DNA of 64,000 nucleotides from Brachionus plicatilis (GCA_010279815.1 QEOQ01000015.1:310489-374488), one strand, 5' to 3'; positions 48,801 to 60,800 are shown, counted from the stretch's first letter. The notes: generated by a model not told the origin, from the sequence alone. Numbers and translations: made by a program.

Positions 48801-49136
48801 AACAACTCGTCTGATCCAAATTCAATTTCTGTGTCATTTTACAAAAATCAGGTATCGTTTACCTCACCGAGTTTGACAACGTCATCCAATTCAAATGTTT
48901 CTTTGGACATAAATAAGTACAAGGATAAAATTGAATCATTGCCTGCTATTTCGCCAAAAAATACAAGTGATTCTGGTGTGCAGGTGAATCAGAATGAAAG
49001 CGATGATTTTTTGGCCACAAAATTAAAGGAAAGTATTAAGCCACTTTCAGATTGCGTCCCACTGGTCAGTGTAAATAGCGAAAGTTGCTCGGATCCAACC
49101 ACCAGTCCTGACGATCCATCCATTCAATATTACTAA
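36840..49136 (+). CDS. CLEC16A: CLEC16A/Ema/GOP-1 endosomal and mitophagy regulator
   Basis: In flies and mice this family acts on endosomes/autophagosomes and, through NRDP1, in mitophagy. Eleven exons join in phase: 36840-36910, 36966-37094, 37167-37300, 37351-37499, 37558-37787, 43284-44361, 44420-44669, 45911-45953, 46003-46108, 46165-46459, 48682-49136, giving 979 aa (human 1053). The N-terminal FPL domain (~45-190) is highly conserved: [74 protein letters not shown]. Later landmarks are [69 protein letters not shown] and [15 protein letters not shown]. The Ser/Thr/Asn-rich C-terminus is divergent, as in other species. Eight introns are ~49-72 bp apart from 5.5-, 1.2- and 2.2-kb ones. 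Despite the name there is no C-type lectin domain. Confidence 0.95.
38308..38597. mobile_element. TA-flanked MITE with CAGTGGTGTTCCGGATTTAG ends
   Basis: The terminal repeats CAGTGGTGTTCCGGATTTAG ... TAATCTACGA are matched exactly at the right end. TA lies on both sides (38306-38307, 38598-38599). The 290-bp interior is rich in TTTACGTAAA-type motifs, like the neighbouring Tc1-type element. Non-coding. Confidence 0.85.
39370..40755 (-). mobile_element. Degenerate Tc1/mariner element with TTTACGTAAA-repeat arms
   Basis: The termini CAGTACCGATTTGACAAGTG and its complement are flanked by TA (39368-39369, 40756-40757). Long arms (~350 bp) contain tandem ACGTAAATTT repeats at 39405-39540 and 40615-40720. 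The interior minus strand encodes broken Tc1-type transposase. [11 protein letters not shown] near 40145-40185 corresponds to the second-Asp motif [29 protein letters not shown] near 39990-40045 is the classical third catalytic block (Asp-Glu type). The N-terminal DNA-binding domain is largely lost to deletions and frame breaks, so the copy is dead. Confidence 0.88.
41074..41240. mobile_element. Partial AAGTC-family foldback element
   Basis: It begins CAGAGTTGTTTAAAAGTCAT, followed by many AAGTC/GACTT motifs (AAAGTCAAAGTCAAGTAAAG, AGACTTGACTTGAAAAG). The opposite terminus is not recognisable. Same family as 27416, 55835, 61245 and 62747. Confidence 0.55.
41440..41667 (-). pseudogene. Possible LINE ORF2 fragment
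   Basis: The 75-residue frame contains [20 protein letters not shown] and then ENKIKNAL, resembling the FLGVxxDxxLxFxxHI block after the RT active site of LINEs. There is no other supporting motif. Confidence 0.35.
42138..42635. mobile_element. MITE, GGCATCTCGAAGTTGATGAT copy with exact 8-bp duplication
   Basis: The left arm is highly similar to the element at 2428 (GATCAATTCAAAATATCATT shared). The right end is the mirrored TTTCAAAGTGCC. Exact duplication AGAATAAA lies at 42130-42137 and 42636-42643. It is longer than the 2428 copy (498 vs 374 bp) because of extra A/T-rich interior. Lies in CLEC16A intron 5. Confidence 0.85.
44670..45910. other. CLEC16A: CLEC16A intron 7 (1.2 kb)
   Basis: Donor GTAAGT, acceptor AAAAG. 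A/T-rich. I see no exon or clear mobile element inside. Confidence 0.7.
46460..48681. other. CLEC16A: CLEC16A intron 10 (2.2 kb)
   Basis: It splits the Gly codon before [10 protein letters not shown]. It contains GGCAATGTGAATTTTAGAAC at 46933, which looks like a left end of the same MITE superfamily, and a full foldback at 47172-47475. TTGTTCACAT-type direct repeats occur at ~47130-47160 and ~47835. Confidence 0.7.
47172..47475. mobile_element. Foldback MITE, GGTATTGCGAAATC variant
   Basis: The left arm GGTATTGCGAAATCTAGTTC ... TTTGTTCTGTAAATGAAACA is mirrored on the right (TGTTTCATTTACAGAACAAG ... TTTTTCAATGCC). A ~100-bp loop contains further AAACAAAAGTT-type repeats. Termini match the GG(C/T)A(A/T)TGTGAAAT superfamily. 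Flanks are T-rich and the duplication is not exact. Confidence 0.75.
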
Positions 49137-49599
49137 TTATTTTAGATTGTTATTAGATAAATAATTTAATTGAATTTAGGGTTATTTTTAGATCTAAATA
49201 GATTTGAGGTATTATTTGCTTGAGTTTAAATGAACAAAAATTGTTATTTAAATGCGACTGACTGATGAGTATATAATTGTATAAATGAACAGTCCGCATT
49301 AAAAGTCACATTTTATGTATTTATAGTGAGCATTTATTTATATTTTTTTATTTAATAGTTTTTTTAATTAGTTTTATTGAAGATATAAGCAGAATTTAAT
49401 CTTGTGGTATTATTTTTAAATTTCAAAAAGAGGAAATTTTTTTAATTGCCTGTATTTAATGAAGTTAACATTTAATTAAAATTTTTATTTATACTTTAAT
49501 AAATATTTGATAAAAGTTGTTTTTTTTATTTCCAAATTTAAAGTTAATCAAAACTTAATAGATTTGACGTATTTTGAATTTTTTATTTGATTTTACTGA

Positions 49600-50610
49600 T
49601 ACATTTTGCCAGTGTTTTTGACAAAGTGGTGCATCAGACAACCGAGGGTGTTAAACAGGGTGGCGTACTTTCACCTCATCTATTCAACTTTTTTCTAAAT
49701 GAGTTGTTGGAAAACTGTATTCCAAAACATTGGTGCAAGTATAAACAAACTCAATCTATCTGACATTGCGTATTGAGATCACATTGTTATACTTTCGCCT
49801 TCCTATGGTCAGAGGATTAGACTTCTGGAAATTTGTTTTGTGTTTGCCACCAAATGGAAAATGGATTTCAATCTGACGAAATCAGTATGGCTTACAATGT
49901 GCTTTATGAATGGAGCTGATAAAGAAAAAATTTGTTTAAATGGTATCCAAATCACTAATGTTAGTGGTTTTGAATATTTAGGTCTTCTACTAGGTAAAAA
50001 TTTGTTTATTATTAATTTTATTAAAGAGAAATGGAAAGGTGTTGAAAGAAGTTTTTATTCGTTATATGGTCTTGGATGCAAGGCTTCGATTGCAAGTCCT
50101 AAATTGATTAGCTTCTTGTTCAAACAATACTGTCGGTAAATTTTTAGACATACTTTAGAAAATGTACATATTTCGAGTAAACTTTTGAAAGAATTAGACA
50201 CAAGATAGAACCTTTTGCTTAAACGCTTCATGGGTCTTAAGAAGTTTACACATGTGAAAACACTTTATGAGGCACTAAACTTAGAAAACGTTAGGGAAAT
50301 CTATTACAAACACAAAATATGCTTTTTGGAACAATTGTTACGTTGTCCCTTGTGCAAGCAAGTGTATTACTATATACGTAATGAGGTGACGAATAACAAA
50401 AGTACATCATTCTGTGTCCAACTTGATCGAATAGAGAAAAGACTTATTATAAATTGCCTAGATTATGACAGAAAAACTGTGAAATCGGTTATTAAATTTA
50501 GTTTTAAAGGAAGCAACAATGGTCTTATCGACTCAGTTAAATTTGTGCTTGAAAAAATTTCTTACTCTTTAGAGATGAACAATGGATTTTTTTGCTTGTA
50601 TAAAATTTAA
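49600..50610 (+). pseudogene. LINE reverse transcriptase fragment
   Basis: Broken frames read TTEGVKQGGVLSPHLFNFFL, the motif-4 region of LINE RT. Next comes DHIVILSPS preceded by a stop, where the catalytic FADD-type box should be. Then FATKWKMDFNLTKSVWLTMC and VSGFEYLGLLLG. The thumb and tail continue at 50215-50610 (RFMGLKKFTHVKTLYEALNL, YKHKICFLEQLLRCPLC). Several frameshifts and the mutated active site show it is inactive. It lies just 3' of CLEC16A. Confidence 0.8.
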
Positions 50611-50762
50611 AAGATCTATTAAAAGTCGACTTTAACTTTAAGTAAAAATTATTTTTGTGTATTTTTTTATACCATCTTTTTTTTAAAAACTCTTTTTAGA
50701 ACATTTAAAAAAAAATAATAATAATAATTTAGCCAAGAAAAATGAGTCACGGATAAATACGG

Positions 50763-51501
50763 TTAAGAGGTGCTAGGTATATGTGAAAATCGCTGGACAG
50801 GATCAGGCCTAATAAACAACAGAAGATGGACCTTCCTGTATTCTGGATCTAAAAACACAAGACAACACGGCGTAGGGATGATGCTTTCAAAGCAAGCAAA
50901 GGATGCCATGATGGAATGGGAACCAATAAATGAAAGACTGATTCGCACAGGACTAAAAGGGAAGCATTGTACCACATCCATCAAACAATGTTATGCCCAA
51001 ACTAACGAAGCATATGAAGAGGAAAAATCTATATTTTACGAACAGCTACAAGGAACTATAGATAAAGTGCCTCGACACGACCTCATGATAGTCATGGGCG
51101 ACATGAATTCGAAAGTTGGAAGTGATAACTATGGGCTTGAAAAATGCATCGGAACCCACGGTTGCGGAGAAAGAAATAACAATGGTGAAAGACTAGTAGA
51201 TCTGTCTATGACTAACAACCTCTGTGTAGTTGGAACAATGTTTCAGCACAAAAATATACACAAACTGACATGGCGATCGCCAGATAAGAAAACTTTAAAC
51301 CAAATTGATCATATAATGATCAATAAGAGATGGAGGTCTTCCTTAAATGACACCAAGGTCTTTGGAGGAGCTTTCCTAAAAGCATTCGAAAATAAGAGCG
51401 AACCAAAGGTAATGATGCCTGATTTAGAGGTATTGAATTTTAGTCGCCATTTTAGACCAAAATCTCTACAAATATCGAGCAGAAATTGGAGGTGGTATTA
51501 A
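50763..51501 (+). pseudogene. LINE apurinic-type endonuclease fragment (RTE/BovB-like)
   Basis: One open frame of ~240 codons, lacking its first strand of sheet, matches the APE endonuclease of LINEs: LGICENRWTGSG (catalytic Glu), HGVGMMLSKQAKDAMMEWEP, HDLMIVMGDMNSKVGSDN (catalytic Asp/Asn), CGERNNNGERLVDL and LNQIDHIMI. The distal SDHxL catalytic pair is missing because the frame diverges after VFGGAF. It sits downstream of the RT fragment, opposite to the normal EN-then-RT order, so it derives from a different insertion. Confidence 0.85.
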
Positions 51502-51884
51502 GTTGTTTAAGACCATGTTTAGTATTAGGGTTGAATTTTTTTTAAAATAACACTTAATATTTTTTGGAATTTTATTCAATTATATCATTAAATAAAGAAC
51601 AATATATAATGTTGAATCAAATATATAAATTAAAAATGATTAAATTAAATTAGAAATAAAAATATTTAGACCACTTCAATATTAGATAGAGAACAGAGTA
51701 CAACAACAAGAGCAANNNNNNNNNNAACTTACAACAATAATTGAAAAAAAAAAAAAAAAAAACTATAAATTTGAGAATTGCTTATACCTACATGATCTTA
51801 TTTTACAACTACAATACTACAGGTGTCCAAATTATAAAAAAATTATATTCTAGACAATTTTTTCCTCTTTTCTTCTAAATAAAA
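51502..51884. other. KDM5/LINE boundary with a 10-N assembly gap
   Basis: N residues lie at 51716-51725, next to CAACAACAAGAGCAA and an A tract. A sequencing gap of unknown true length is likely. It includes the 3' flank of KDM5 and no gene. Confidence 0.9.
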
Positions 51885-54800
51885 CTATTCGATTATTTCA
51901 ATAGTAGCATTTAAGTTTGCACTCTCGGTCGTATCCGTCTCCATCTTGCTCATTGACAAATTGACATCTTGTTCACTTTTGAATTCATCCTGTCCAGGCT
52001 CCATGGACTCTTCTAGCGCACTCTTCGATCCACTTTTGCCATTGTTCAGACTAGCACTGCTAGAACTGTTCGAATTCTCATCTGGCGTCATTGTGCACGA
52101 ATGACACAAATACTTTTCTCTCCTTTTTATCTTTGTTATGCCCACACATGCCATGTGAAACCACTTTTGACAATCGCCATCACACTGCACCCACTTGATG
52201 TTGTCGCCCATCGGCTTCAAACACTTCAAGGCAGCACACTGCTCCTCGTCCGAGTCATACACCTGGCTTATTTCTCTCTTGCGGCTCCTGGGATGCAAGC
52301 CATCCGACTCCCTGATCCTGGGCTTTTTGCTCCTACTGTCCTTAATCTTCGGCTTGTCGGGCTCACTCAGCTCGCCGCCCACTTTGCCCATTTTGTTCAT
52401 CTTGACTTTTTCTATTTTAGCAGGTTTGGGCCGGATGGCGCTGAGAGCGCCCGGCGACGAAACCTGCGAGCTCACCACCGCCACACTCTGGCTGCTCTCC
52501 ACCAGCTGAATTTTGTCCTTCAAATCGCTTATTCTGTCGCACAGGGCCCTCAGCTCAGCCAGTTCATTGGCTTCAATCTTTTCCATCAGAACACTCAAGC
52601 GCAGCACCTTGGCTGAGTCGATCTCCATCAACAGGCCATCAATGTGCAAATCATGAAGCTCTTGCTTTTTCAGCGCATTCAACTTCTCATCCAAAATTGA
52701 TTCACCATGCTCACATCTTGTTTCCCAACTGGCACCATCCAAATCCTTGGTCAGCTTGTCATATTTTTCATTCCAGCACAGAGCCCTGTTGACAAACATC
52801 TGGAGCGCGTTGGACTCAAATGATTTGACTTGTATTTTTTCAAATTTGACCAAAAAATCCACCACTGTGTCGAGCTTGGGCCGCTTGGACCGGTCGCACT
52901 GAGGACACAGATAGTCGGCCGACTCGGCCATCTTCAGCTTGGACTGCTTCAAATTGACATTGTTGCACACCGAGCAGTACAGGCCCAGACAAAGCTTGCA
53001 TTGGTTCAGAGGGCTGGAGGAAAATATGCGACCAAGCATGGAGCTGGTGCACGAGGTGCACTTTATCTTGTTCAGCGGGTTTTCTTTGATGTTAATGGGC
53101 TCCGAGGGGCTTTGGAGAACACTTTGCAGGAAGCTTTTGAGCAAAAGGATTCTTTCGGTGTTGAGGCGGCGGCTTTGCTTCAAAAATTCTATTTCTTTGT
53201 ACTGGAGGCTCTTGTATTTTTCGACAAGGCTGTCGATATTGGCTTCATTGGTGTAGAAGTCTAGGCTGGATTCGATGGTGGGCTCCAGCAGGTCTGATCT
53301 AGAAGTGTTCGAGTTAAGGGTGATGCTTTTTTCGCGCTGCCGCTTCGTCATGTATTTTGACATGGCCACCTCGCTTAGAATGGGCGACGAGCTGCTGCTC
53401 GTGCACCCCTTCAGACTATTCTGGAGCTTGTGGTTGAAGTGTTCGAGGTCCAGGCGTGGTGTCAATATGTCCAGGATGCTCTTGGTTGAGTCCGATTTCA
53501 GAAATGTTGTCTCCAATTTGAAAAGCCATTCGGAGTACAGATTGAGACGAGTGTGCAAAATTGAGACCGAGTCGAATTTGATCTGAAGCTGGTCGTTTTC
53601 TTTTAGCAATTCTTTTAGGTCATTTACATATGGTTCAGTCTTTCAGGTAATAAATTAAAAATTTGATAAATTATTTAATAAGAGCCCGCCGGCCTGAAAT
53701 CAGGCAAAATTTTGGATAAGAAAACATTTTTTTTTTTGCTTTATTAAAGAACCTTAGTGAACTATAACCACAAAAATAGTAAATTATACCACTGATTTAA
53801 TAGAACAACCACAAATTAAATTTTTAATCACTCATTCAGTTCTTTTCCACTAATCTAGTCACAACAAATCAATTTTTAACAAAATTTTGATTGCTATAAC
53901 CTTTTAATTAATAAAATAATATCAAAAGAAGTATAAAAAATAACAAAATAAAAATACTTTTTCTTTGATTTATTCAAACCAGAGTAGTTTTAAAGTCATT
54001 TAGTCAAAGTTAAATCAAGTCATTAGACTTGACTTGAAATTTTTGTTTTAAAAAGTCTTAAAATTCATGTGGTCTATGTGGAACCGAACCAAAATTCAAG
54101 TATTAATTTTTTAATTAAAACTGGCTTGAAACTGATTAATTTTTGTTGATATTTTTTATTGAATTAATTGATTCAAAAATATCAAGAAATGTAAAATTTA
54201 TGACACACAAATGAAAAAAAAAAATATTTTGAAATTTTTTGTTTGAATAAATTTAAGCAATAGTATTGTTTTGTTATTTTTTATACTTCTTTTGATATTT
54301 CTTAATTAATTAAATGGTTATAGCAATCAAAATATGGTTTAAAATTGATTTGTTGTGACTAGATTAGTGGAAAAGAACTGAATGAGTGATTAAAAATTTA
54401 ATTTGTGGTTTGTTATTAAATTAGTAGTATAATTAACTTTTTTTGAGGTTTGATAATATTTTCGCTCTTTATTAAAAAATTTGTATAAAAAATTTGCATG
54501 ATTTTCGGCTCTAACAAAAAATTTAGATATATTCTAGGCCGCATATTAAAGCGTCATTTATTTTAATTTAAAGTCATTAAAGAAAATTTCAGTTAAATGT
54601 ATTAATCGTCATCTAAAAAGTATTTAGCAATTAATTTTAATGTCTTCTTAATTAATTAAACTATAAACTAAAATAATAAAATCCACTCTTTTTTTATTGA
54701 TGATTTTCTAATATAATATAAACTTTATATTTTTGCCTTTAAGGCCTTTGATTAAATAAATAATAATAATAAAAATATAACTCAATTTTAATCAATAGAC

Positions 54801-57800
54801 AATCAACAATTGGGGCGAGGTAGAAAAATACATGTAAAGAAGATACTAAAACTTATACAACATGCCACTTGATAACAGGGGATATGATAACAAATAGTCA
54901 TTACACATTCCAATTCATCTAATTTATTTTCTTTTTAATTTTTTTTTCAATTTACCGTTCTTCTAAAAAAGGCCAAGAATTGGCTAAATTACTTTATTTT
55001 ACATTATTTTTAGTAAGCTTACGTAATCTTAGGTTAATATTTGTTGCTAAAGATATGTAATTTTAAGAAAAAATAAGGAGGTTTTTGGTAAAAAAAAATT
55101 TTGAAAAAATTAAAAAACTCAACATTTCTTATCTTTATTACAAAAGAGTACGAAAAATTGCACATTTTTTGGTAAAATTTTGTAATGTAAATATTATAAC
55201 TTATTGATTATTTTAAAATGGAAAGAAAAAATTAAAATTAAAAGTTATTTAAATAGACTTAAAATCAAAAATTTTTATAGATAAATTTTTAATAATAATT
55301 AGTATTTTTCAATAAAAAGGATAAGTGCTAGTAAAAATTTATTGATTAATATAATTGTATTCTTTAAAAAATTTTTGATTTTAAAGAACAATATTTACGT
55401 AAGATAACGTAAGCTTATTAAAAATAATGTATAATAACGTTATTTAGCCAATTCTTTGCCTTTTTTAGAAGAATTGTAAGTTAAAAAAAATGAAAAAGAA
55501 AATAATCAACTAAATAAATTGAAATGAGTAATGACAGATGCTAAATGCTAAATTTTTTTTTCTTTTTAATAGTTTATCTGTGCCGAGTTAAAGATCCTTC
55601 AGATTAATAAGAAAATGGTATTGTAAATTTCAAATACAAGTTGGACACAAAATTTTCATTTTTTGATTAATTAAAATTAAAGTTAAAAAAGAATATTAGA
55701 AAAAATACTGCAATAAAGTGCAACATACTTTGTTGCACCTTTTTTACATAAAATAATTTTTTTATGTGAAAATAGAAAAAAAATAAAGCATCGATAAGAT
55801 TTAAATAGATTATTAATTTGATTCACACTTGTTTTTGAGTCACATTTTTAAGTCTAGGTCACAAAAATTTAAGTCAAAGTTATGACTTGACTTAATTTTT
55901 TTTTTTTTGGTCAAGTCAATGACTTAAAATTTTTTTTTATCAAGTTTAAGCTATGACTTGCACAAAAATTCTTATCAATATCTGCTTCATTTGGACCAGT
56001 TGAAAGAATTTTTTCATAATTTGGTTACATTAAAAGACCACATGGGTCAAGATTAGCAGCCAGGAATTTGTTGGTATCATATATGGATTTATTAAATCAT
56101 TCACTTGACTTAAAAAATAAAAAAAAAGTCATTGACTTGACTTGAGACTTGTGACTTAAAAATAACTCTGATTTGATTTACTAAAACAAAAAGAAAAAAA
56201 TTTTATTTTAGGTTGAAAAGGCGCAACAAAGTATTTTGCACTTTGTTGCAGTATTTTTTCTAATATTCCTAATTTCAGATTTTTTCTAATTACCAGTTTC
56301 CTTGACATCAGTATGTTGTAAAGTAATGGAAGGAATAGCAAGAGATTGGATAATAGCACATGTAAACAAGTACAGTTTGATCTCTAGTAGACAGCATGGT
56401 TTTGTTTAACTTAAGGCATGTGTAACTATCCTTTTGAAGTGTCAACATAAGGTGTCGATGAGCGTGGGTAATAATAAGTGGGTGGATGTACTATACACGG
56501 TCTTTGAGAAGGCTTTTGATAAGGTTTCACATAGGAAACTACTCTTCAAGTAAAGAGCGTATGGAATATTAAACTGCTCGACTGGATTAAGGTATTCTTA
56601 AGCTATAGAAGGTAAAAGGTGGTTATGGGCACGTCGGAGTCAAGTTGGAGAATTTAACAAGTGGTGTACCTCAAAGATCAGTATTAGGTCCCTTACTTTT
56701 CGTGATATATATCAATGACTTTCCAGACAAAATAAATAACATAATGGATATGTACGCTGATGATAGTAAGGTGATTTCAGAGGGGAATGAAATGTCACAA
56801 TCAGAATTACAAGCAGATATAAATAAAATAGATAAATGGTGCAAGAAGTGGTCAATTTCCTTAAACAGTAAGAAATGCAAAATCATGCATTACAGGAAGA
56901 AGAACCCAAGAAACAAATATCAAATTCAATATGGAGTAGAAAAAGTATGGTTGCGGGAATCAGAGGTTGAGAAAGAAATGGTTATTATGGTTTCAAGTGA
57001 TGGAAAGCATAGTAAACAAGTAAAAGCGGCGGTTTCTAAAGCTATCAGTGCTTTAGGTAGAATGAGGAAAGCGTTCAAATCCTTTAATATAGAGAGTTGT
57101 TTAGAAATCTGTACCCAGCTTTCGTCAGAACGAATTTAGAATTCGCTTCGGTGGTATGGAATTCTATGACTAGAAGTTAAATTAATAAGGTAGAAAGAAT
57201 TCAGAAAAGGGCGACTAAGATGGTAATATAATTAAGAGGATTAGAGTACGAAGATAGACTTAGGGAGCTTGGGTTATCAGATCTGGATACAAAAAGGAAA
57301 AGAGGGGACTTATTAAAAATATATATGATAAGGAAATGGTTGGAGAGGGTAGATATCAGAGAGAATGAGGGAGTAAGTGAGGGTAAAAGCAGGAGACACA
57401 ATAGCCAAATAACAAGAGAAAAGAAATGAGGGACCATGAGGGATAAGCTCTTACTTAACCGAACAGCTACAACCTGGAACCTTTTACTGTCAAAATTAGC
57501 AGGGACTGATACGGTCAATCAGTTTAAGGCCAAAATTGATAGATACATGAATTCAGAGACCTGAAGAAGATCTGTTTACAGAATCTGATACTGAGGAACT
57601 TTACTTAATGCAACCTAGGTTGCAAGCTGATAAAGTGCAGCGTTATAAACGGCAATCTGAAATTTTAGTACAAAAATTACAGTAAAAAAAGTAAAAACTT
57701 TATAATTTCTTTTCTAATTGTGCAAAAATGGTTCTGCAAAAAGTATAATATTGTACAAATTTGTACAAAAGAATTCCAAGCTCTGCAAAAACTCTGCAAT

Positions 57801-60800
57801 TTTCTGTAAAATGCACACCATCAAAAAATCCTTGATTAAACTCTGCATTAAATTGCAGAGTTTTTGCAGAGCCTGGAATTCTTCTGTACAAATTTGTACA
57901 CTATTGTACTTTTTGCAGAACCATTTTTGCACAATTAGAAAAAAAGTTATAAAGTTTTTGCCTTATATTATACATTGCCTTAAAAACTAGTGTTGGGATC
58001 CATACAAGCGGACACTTAACCGGCCAAATTTTTCAGAAACCGTGACCGTGTCTGCATTAGCCAGGAAACTTTATGGGGGGTGGTCATTTGGACCGCCAAA
58101 AAATACGGTCAACTTTTTTTACAAAAAAATTAATTTTTTAATCTTTTCTAGAATGCCGGTTTTTGTCTGACCGGATTTTTATACTGTCAAAAATTTTGAC
58201 AGGCCAAATGACCGCAAAAAACCGTCCGTGAAATGGACCTGTTTGATCTGACCGCATCCAACACTATTATGAACTGCACTCACACTACTACCACTACCAC
58301 TAGTATACTTTTAATTAACTCTAATTTTAATTTATCAAAAAATGAAGAATTTGTGTTCAATTTATAATTAAAATTCACAATACCTAAGAAAATCTAAAAA
58401 TCTAACAATTAAAAATAAGTTGAAAAAAAAAAAAAGTTTAAAAAAGAAAAAATGAATTCGGACTTGTTTTAAATTGCTCTAACTAAAAAATTAAAATCTT
58501 AAAAAATATTAACCTTGACAAGCTGGTTGACTTTTTGGCTCCAAATTTGCGCCTTTCGAACCAACTCTTGCAGCTTGATCACATTTTCCATGTCAATGGG
58601 AACATTGCGACACTCATCGACCAACAACTCCATGTCCTCCAACCTCTTATTAGCATTGGCTAGCAATTTCACGGCCTTTTGATCACACGACTGCGCCACA
58701 CAAACCAACTCTTGCAAATCGACAAAATTTTTCTGCACAATCTCACTCTTGGTATCCCCAAACCTGGTCATCAGCGACTCGGCCACAAACTCGTCCACCA
58801 ACTTTTGCAGCCCGCCAATGCCACTATTGGGCTCAATTTTTTTCACCTTGTCCAACCATACCGCCTGCTTGTGCATTGTGCTCACCTGCTCGACCAAATC
58901 GGGCGGAAATTCAATTTCAATCCGGTCCAAGTACTCGACCACAGCGCTCAGCTCCTCAACCCGGTCCAAATTCCACTCGTCGATCATCTTTTTGATCCTA
59001 GTCTCGTATGCCACACTCTCACGAACCAGCGTCCGCAACACATCCGCCTCGTCCAGCTCGCACTTCAGCGCGTCCAACTCGCCGAGCACACTCTTCAAAT
59101 CGTTCAAGTACGGCCTGCCCGACCTAATGCTCGTCTCTTTGACAAATATGACGTCATCATCGGACTCTTTGCTCTGTTGGCCGCTCTTAAAAACAGCCAA
59201 ATACTTTTTGCACACTTTGGCAACGCCGAGCGCTCGGTTGAGCTCGCGCTCGAGCTCCTTGAACAAGTCGATGTTAAGTTTGTTCAAGTGGAACACTTTG
59301 GCCGGGTATTGTTTGTCCTTGGCCTCGTGGTACAGCTTGAGTAGCATCTTGAAGTGGGGCTTGTGGCCGACCGAGTCCGACTCGATGATTTGCAGGTCCG
59401 GGTCGTCATTGATGCCGAGCAAACTCTTTACTTGACCGCACCATCCAAAGTACTCGTCTGTCTTCTGCTTGAGCTTGTTGTACATGAGACACAGCTGGTG
59501 CATTTCGTAGCGGTGCAGAATGGTGAGCTTGTGCGCCTGGCTCTGGACTATTTGGCCGCGGCCGGTCGAGACGGGACACAAGTGCTGGTAGTGGTCGAGA
59601 CAGACGAGTTTGTCTTGGCGACAGGAGCAGACCAGAGCTGAGATGAAACAGGTGGTGTTGCAGTGGAGACAGGTGCGCTCGTCGTCCGAATAGAGCTCGA
59701 AGTTGACGTGGCGAGCGTGCTTGACGCCTTTGTCCAGCAGCAGCTTTCGTTCTCTGGTCTCGCGGTCAATCATTATTTTGAGCTCGTTCTGGACGGCCAG
59801 CGACACGTTCAGATCGGCGCTGGCCTTGTTTAGCGCCACTTTGCACACCAGCTCGTCGTGGGAGAACACCGTGTGTCTCTTGACCAGTTTGTAGTTTTGG
59901 ATTGCGGCGCGGCCCACTGACATCCAGTCGGCGGGACAAAAGTTGACCGCCTCGGCAAAATTGAAGCCTTGGTTGAAGCCGGCGTGGTAGGCGCGCGGAA
60001 ACGTGACCACAAACTCGCCGGCCCGCTGCTGAATTTTGTGCACGGCCACGCCGCTCTGTCGCAGCACGCCCGGGTCCATGATGGTGACCAAATGGTGGAG
60101 GAGATCGGGCGATTTGTCGAACAGTTCGGACGCGCTTTGCTTCATGGCCAGTTCGAATTGGTCGGCGTGCAGACCGGACACGCCGTACCAGGTCTTGGGC
60201 TCGCCCATGTGCAAATAGTTTATTGAGTAGGACCAGTGGTCTTCGACGTGCCAGCAAAAGCACGAAAAGCACATGCCCACATAGGCCCATGGTATTTTCA
60301 TGCCCGATATGTCCACGTTCATTTGGCTGAGCACCGATTTGGGCAACAGGGACAGGTTGTTCAGGTTCCATGGCGAGTTGACGTAAGCGTCAAAACATTC
60401 TTTGTATTTGCCGCGGTTTGATTTTGTGGGAAAGCCGCTGCCCGTTTCCAGTGTGTGCAAATCGGCGCCGTACTCCACCTCGACTGTTTGGTCCGGGCTG
60501 GCCAGTATTCGCCAGAACTCGCGCTCGCACTCTTCCAGCGAGACTTGTTGGCAATTTTTTTTGAAGTATTCGGCCTTGAACTTGTCTGCCATTTTGCCAA
60601 AGTCTCTCAGATTGTACTCGGTCTTGCTCTGGCCGAAGCCGTAGGCGTCACTGGGCTTTTTGCATATGTGCGCGATGCAGAGCGGACAGCGCCACTCGCC
60701 CTTCGGTATTTCTTTGAGTGCCGGGTACAGACAAAAAGTGTGGTAGCTGTCGTCGCAGCCGTCGCACAGAAGCATGAAGGCTTCGTCGTCGCCCCGCTCG

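Larger units (their letters stand above)
55617..58386. mobile_element. Nested composite: GGTATTGTAAATTT foldback split by four insertions
   Basis: The left end GGTATTGTAAATTTCAAATA and the right end TTAAAATTCACAATACC bracket 2.77 kb. The 9-bp flanks TAAGAAAAT (55608-55616 and 58387-58395) are identical. The left half repeats the 6733 element (TGCAACATACTTTGTTGCAC) and contains an AAGTC element (55835-56169). The right arm was pushed 2 kb away by a LINE fragment and two MITEs. Confidence 0.8.
53640..58513. other. KDM5: Giant intron of KDM5
   Basis: The donor is GTTAAT at 58513 and the acceptor CTGAAAG at 53640 (minus strand). The intron is almost entirely mobile: two large foldbacks, then a 2.8-kb nested composite with an AAGTC element, a LINE on the opposite strand and two MITEs. 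Confidence 0.85.

Noticed and set aside
52101..53586. Several 100-170-codon plus-strand ORFs opposite KDM5 exon 2
   Set aside because: They lie antisense to an exon with clear PHD fingers. Their peptides have no family pattern. GC-rich codons leave antisense frames open.
57700..57990. Overlapping ORFs on both strands (63-90 codons) and at 28624-28851
   Set aside because: Both sets are frames through the arms of the same MITE family. Mirrored peptides arise from the inverted repeat.
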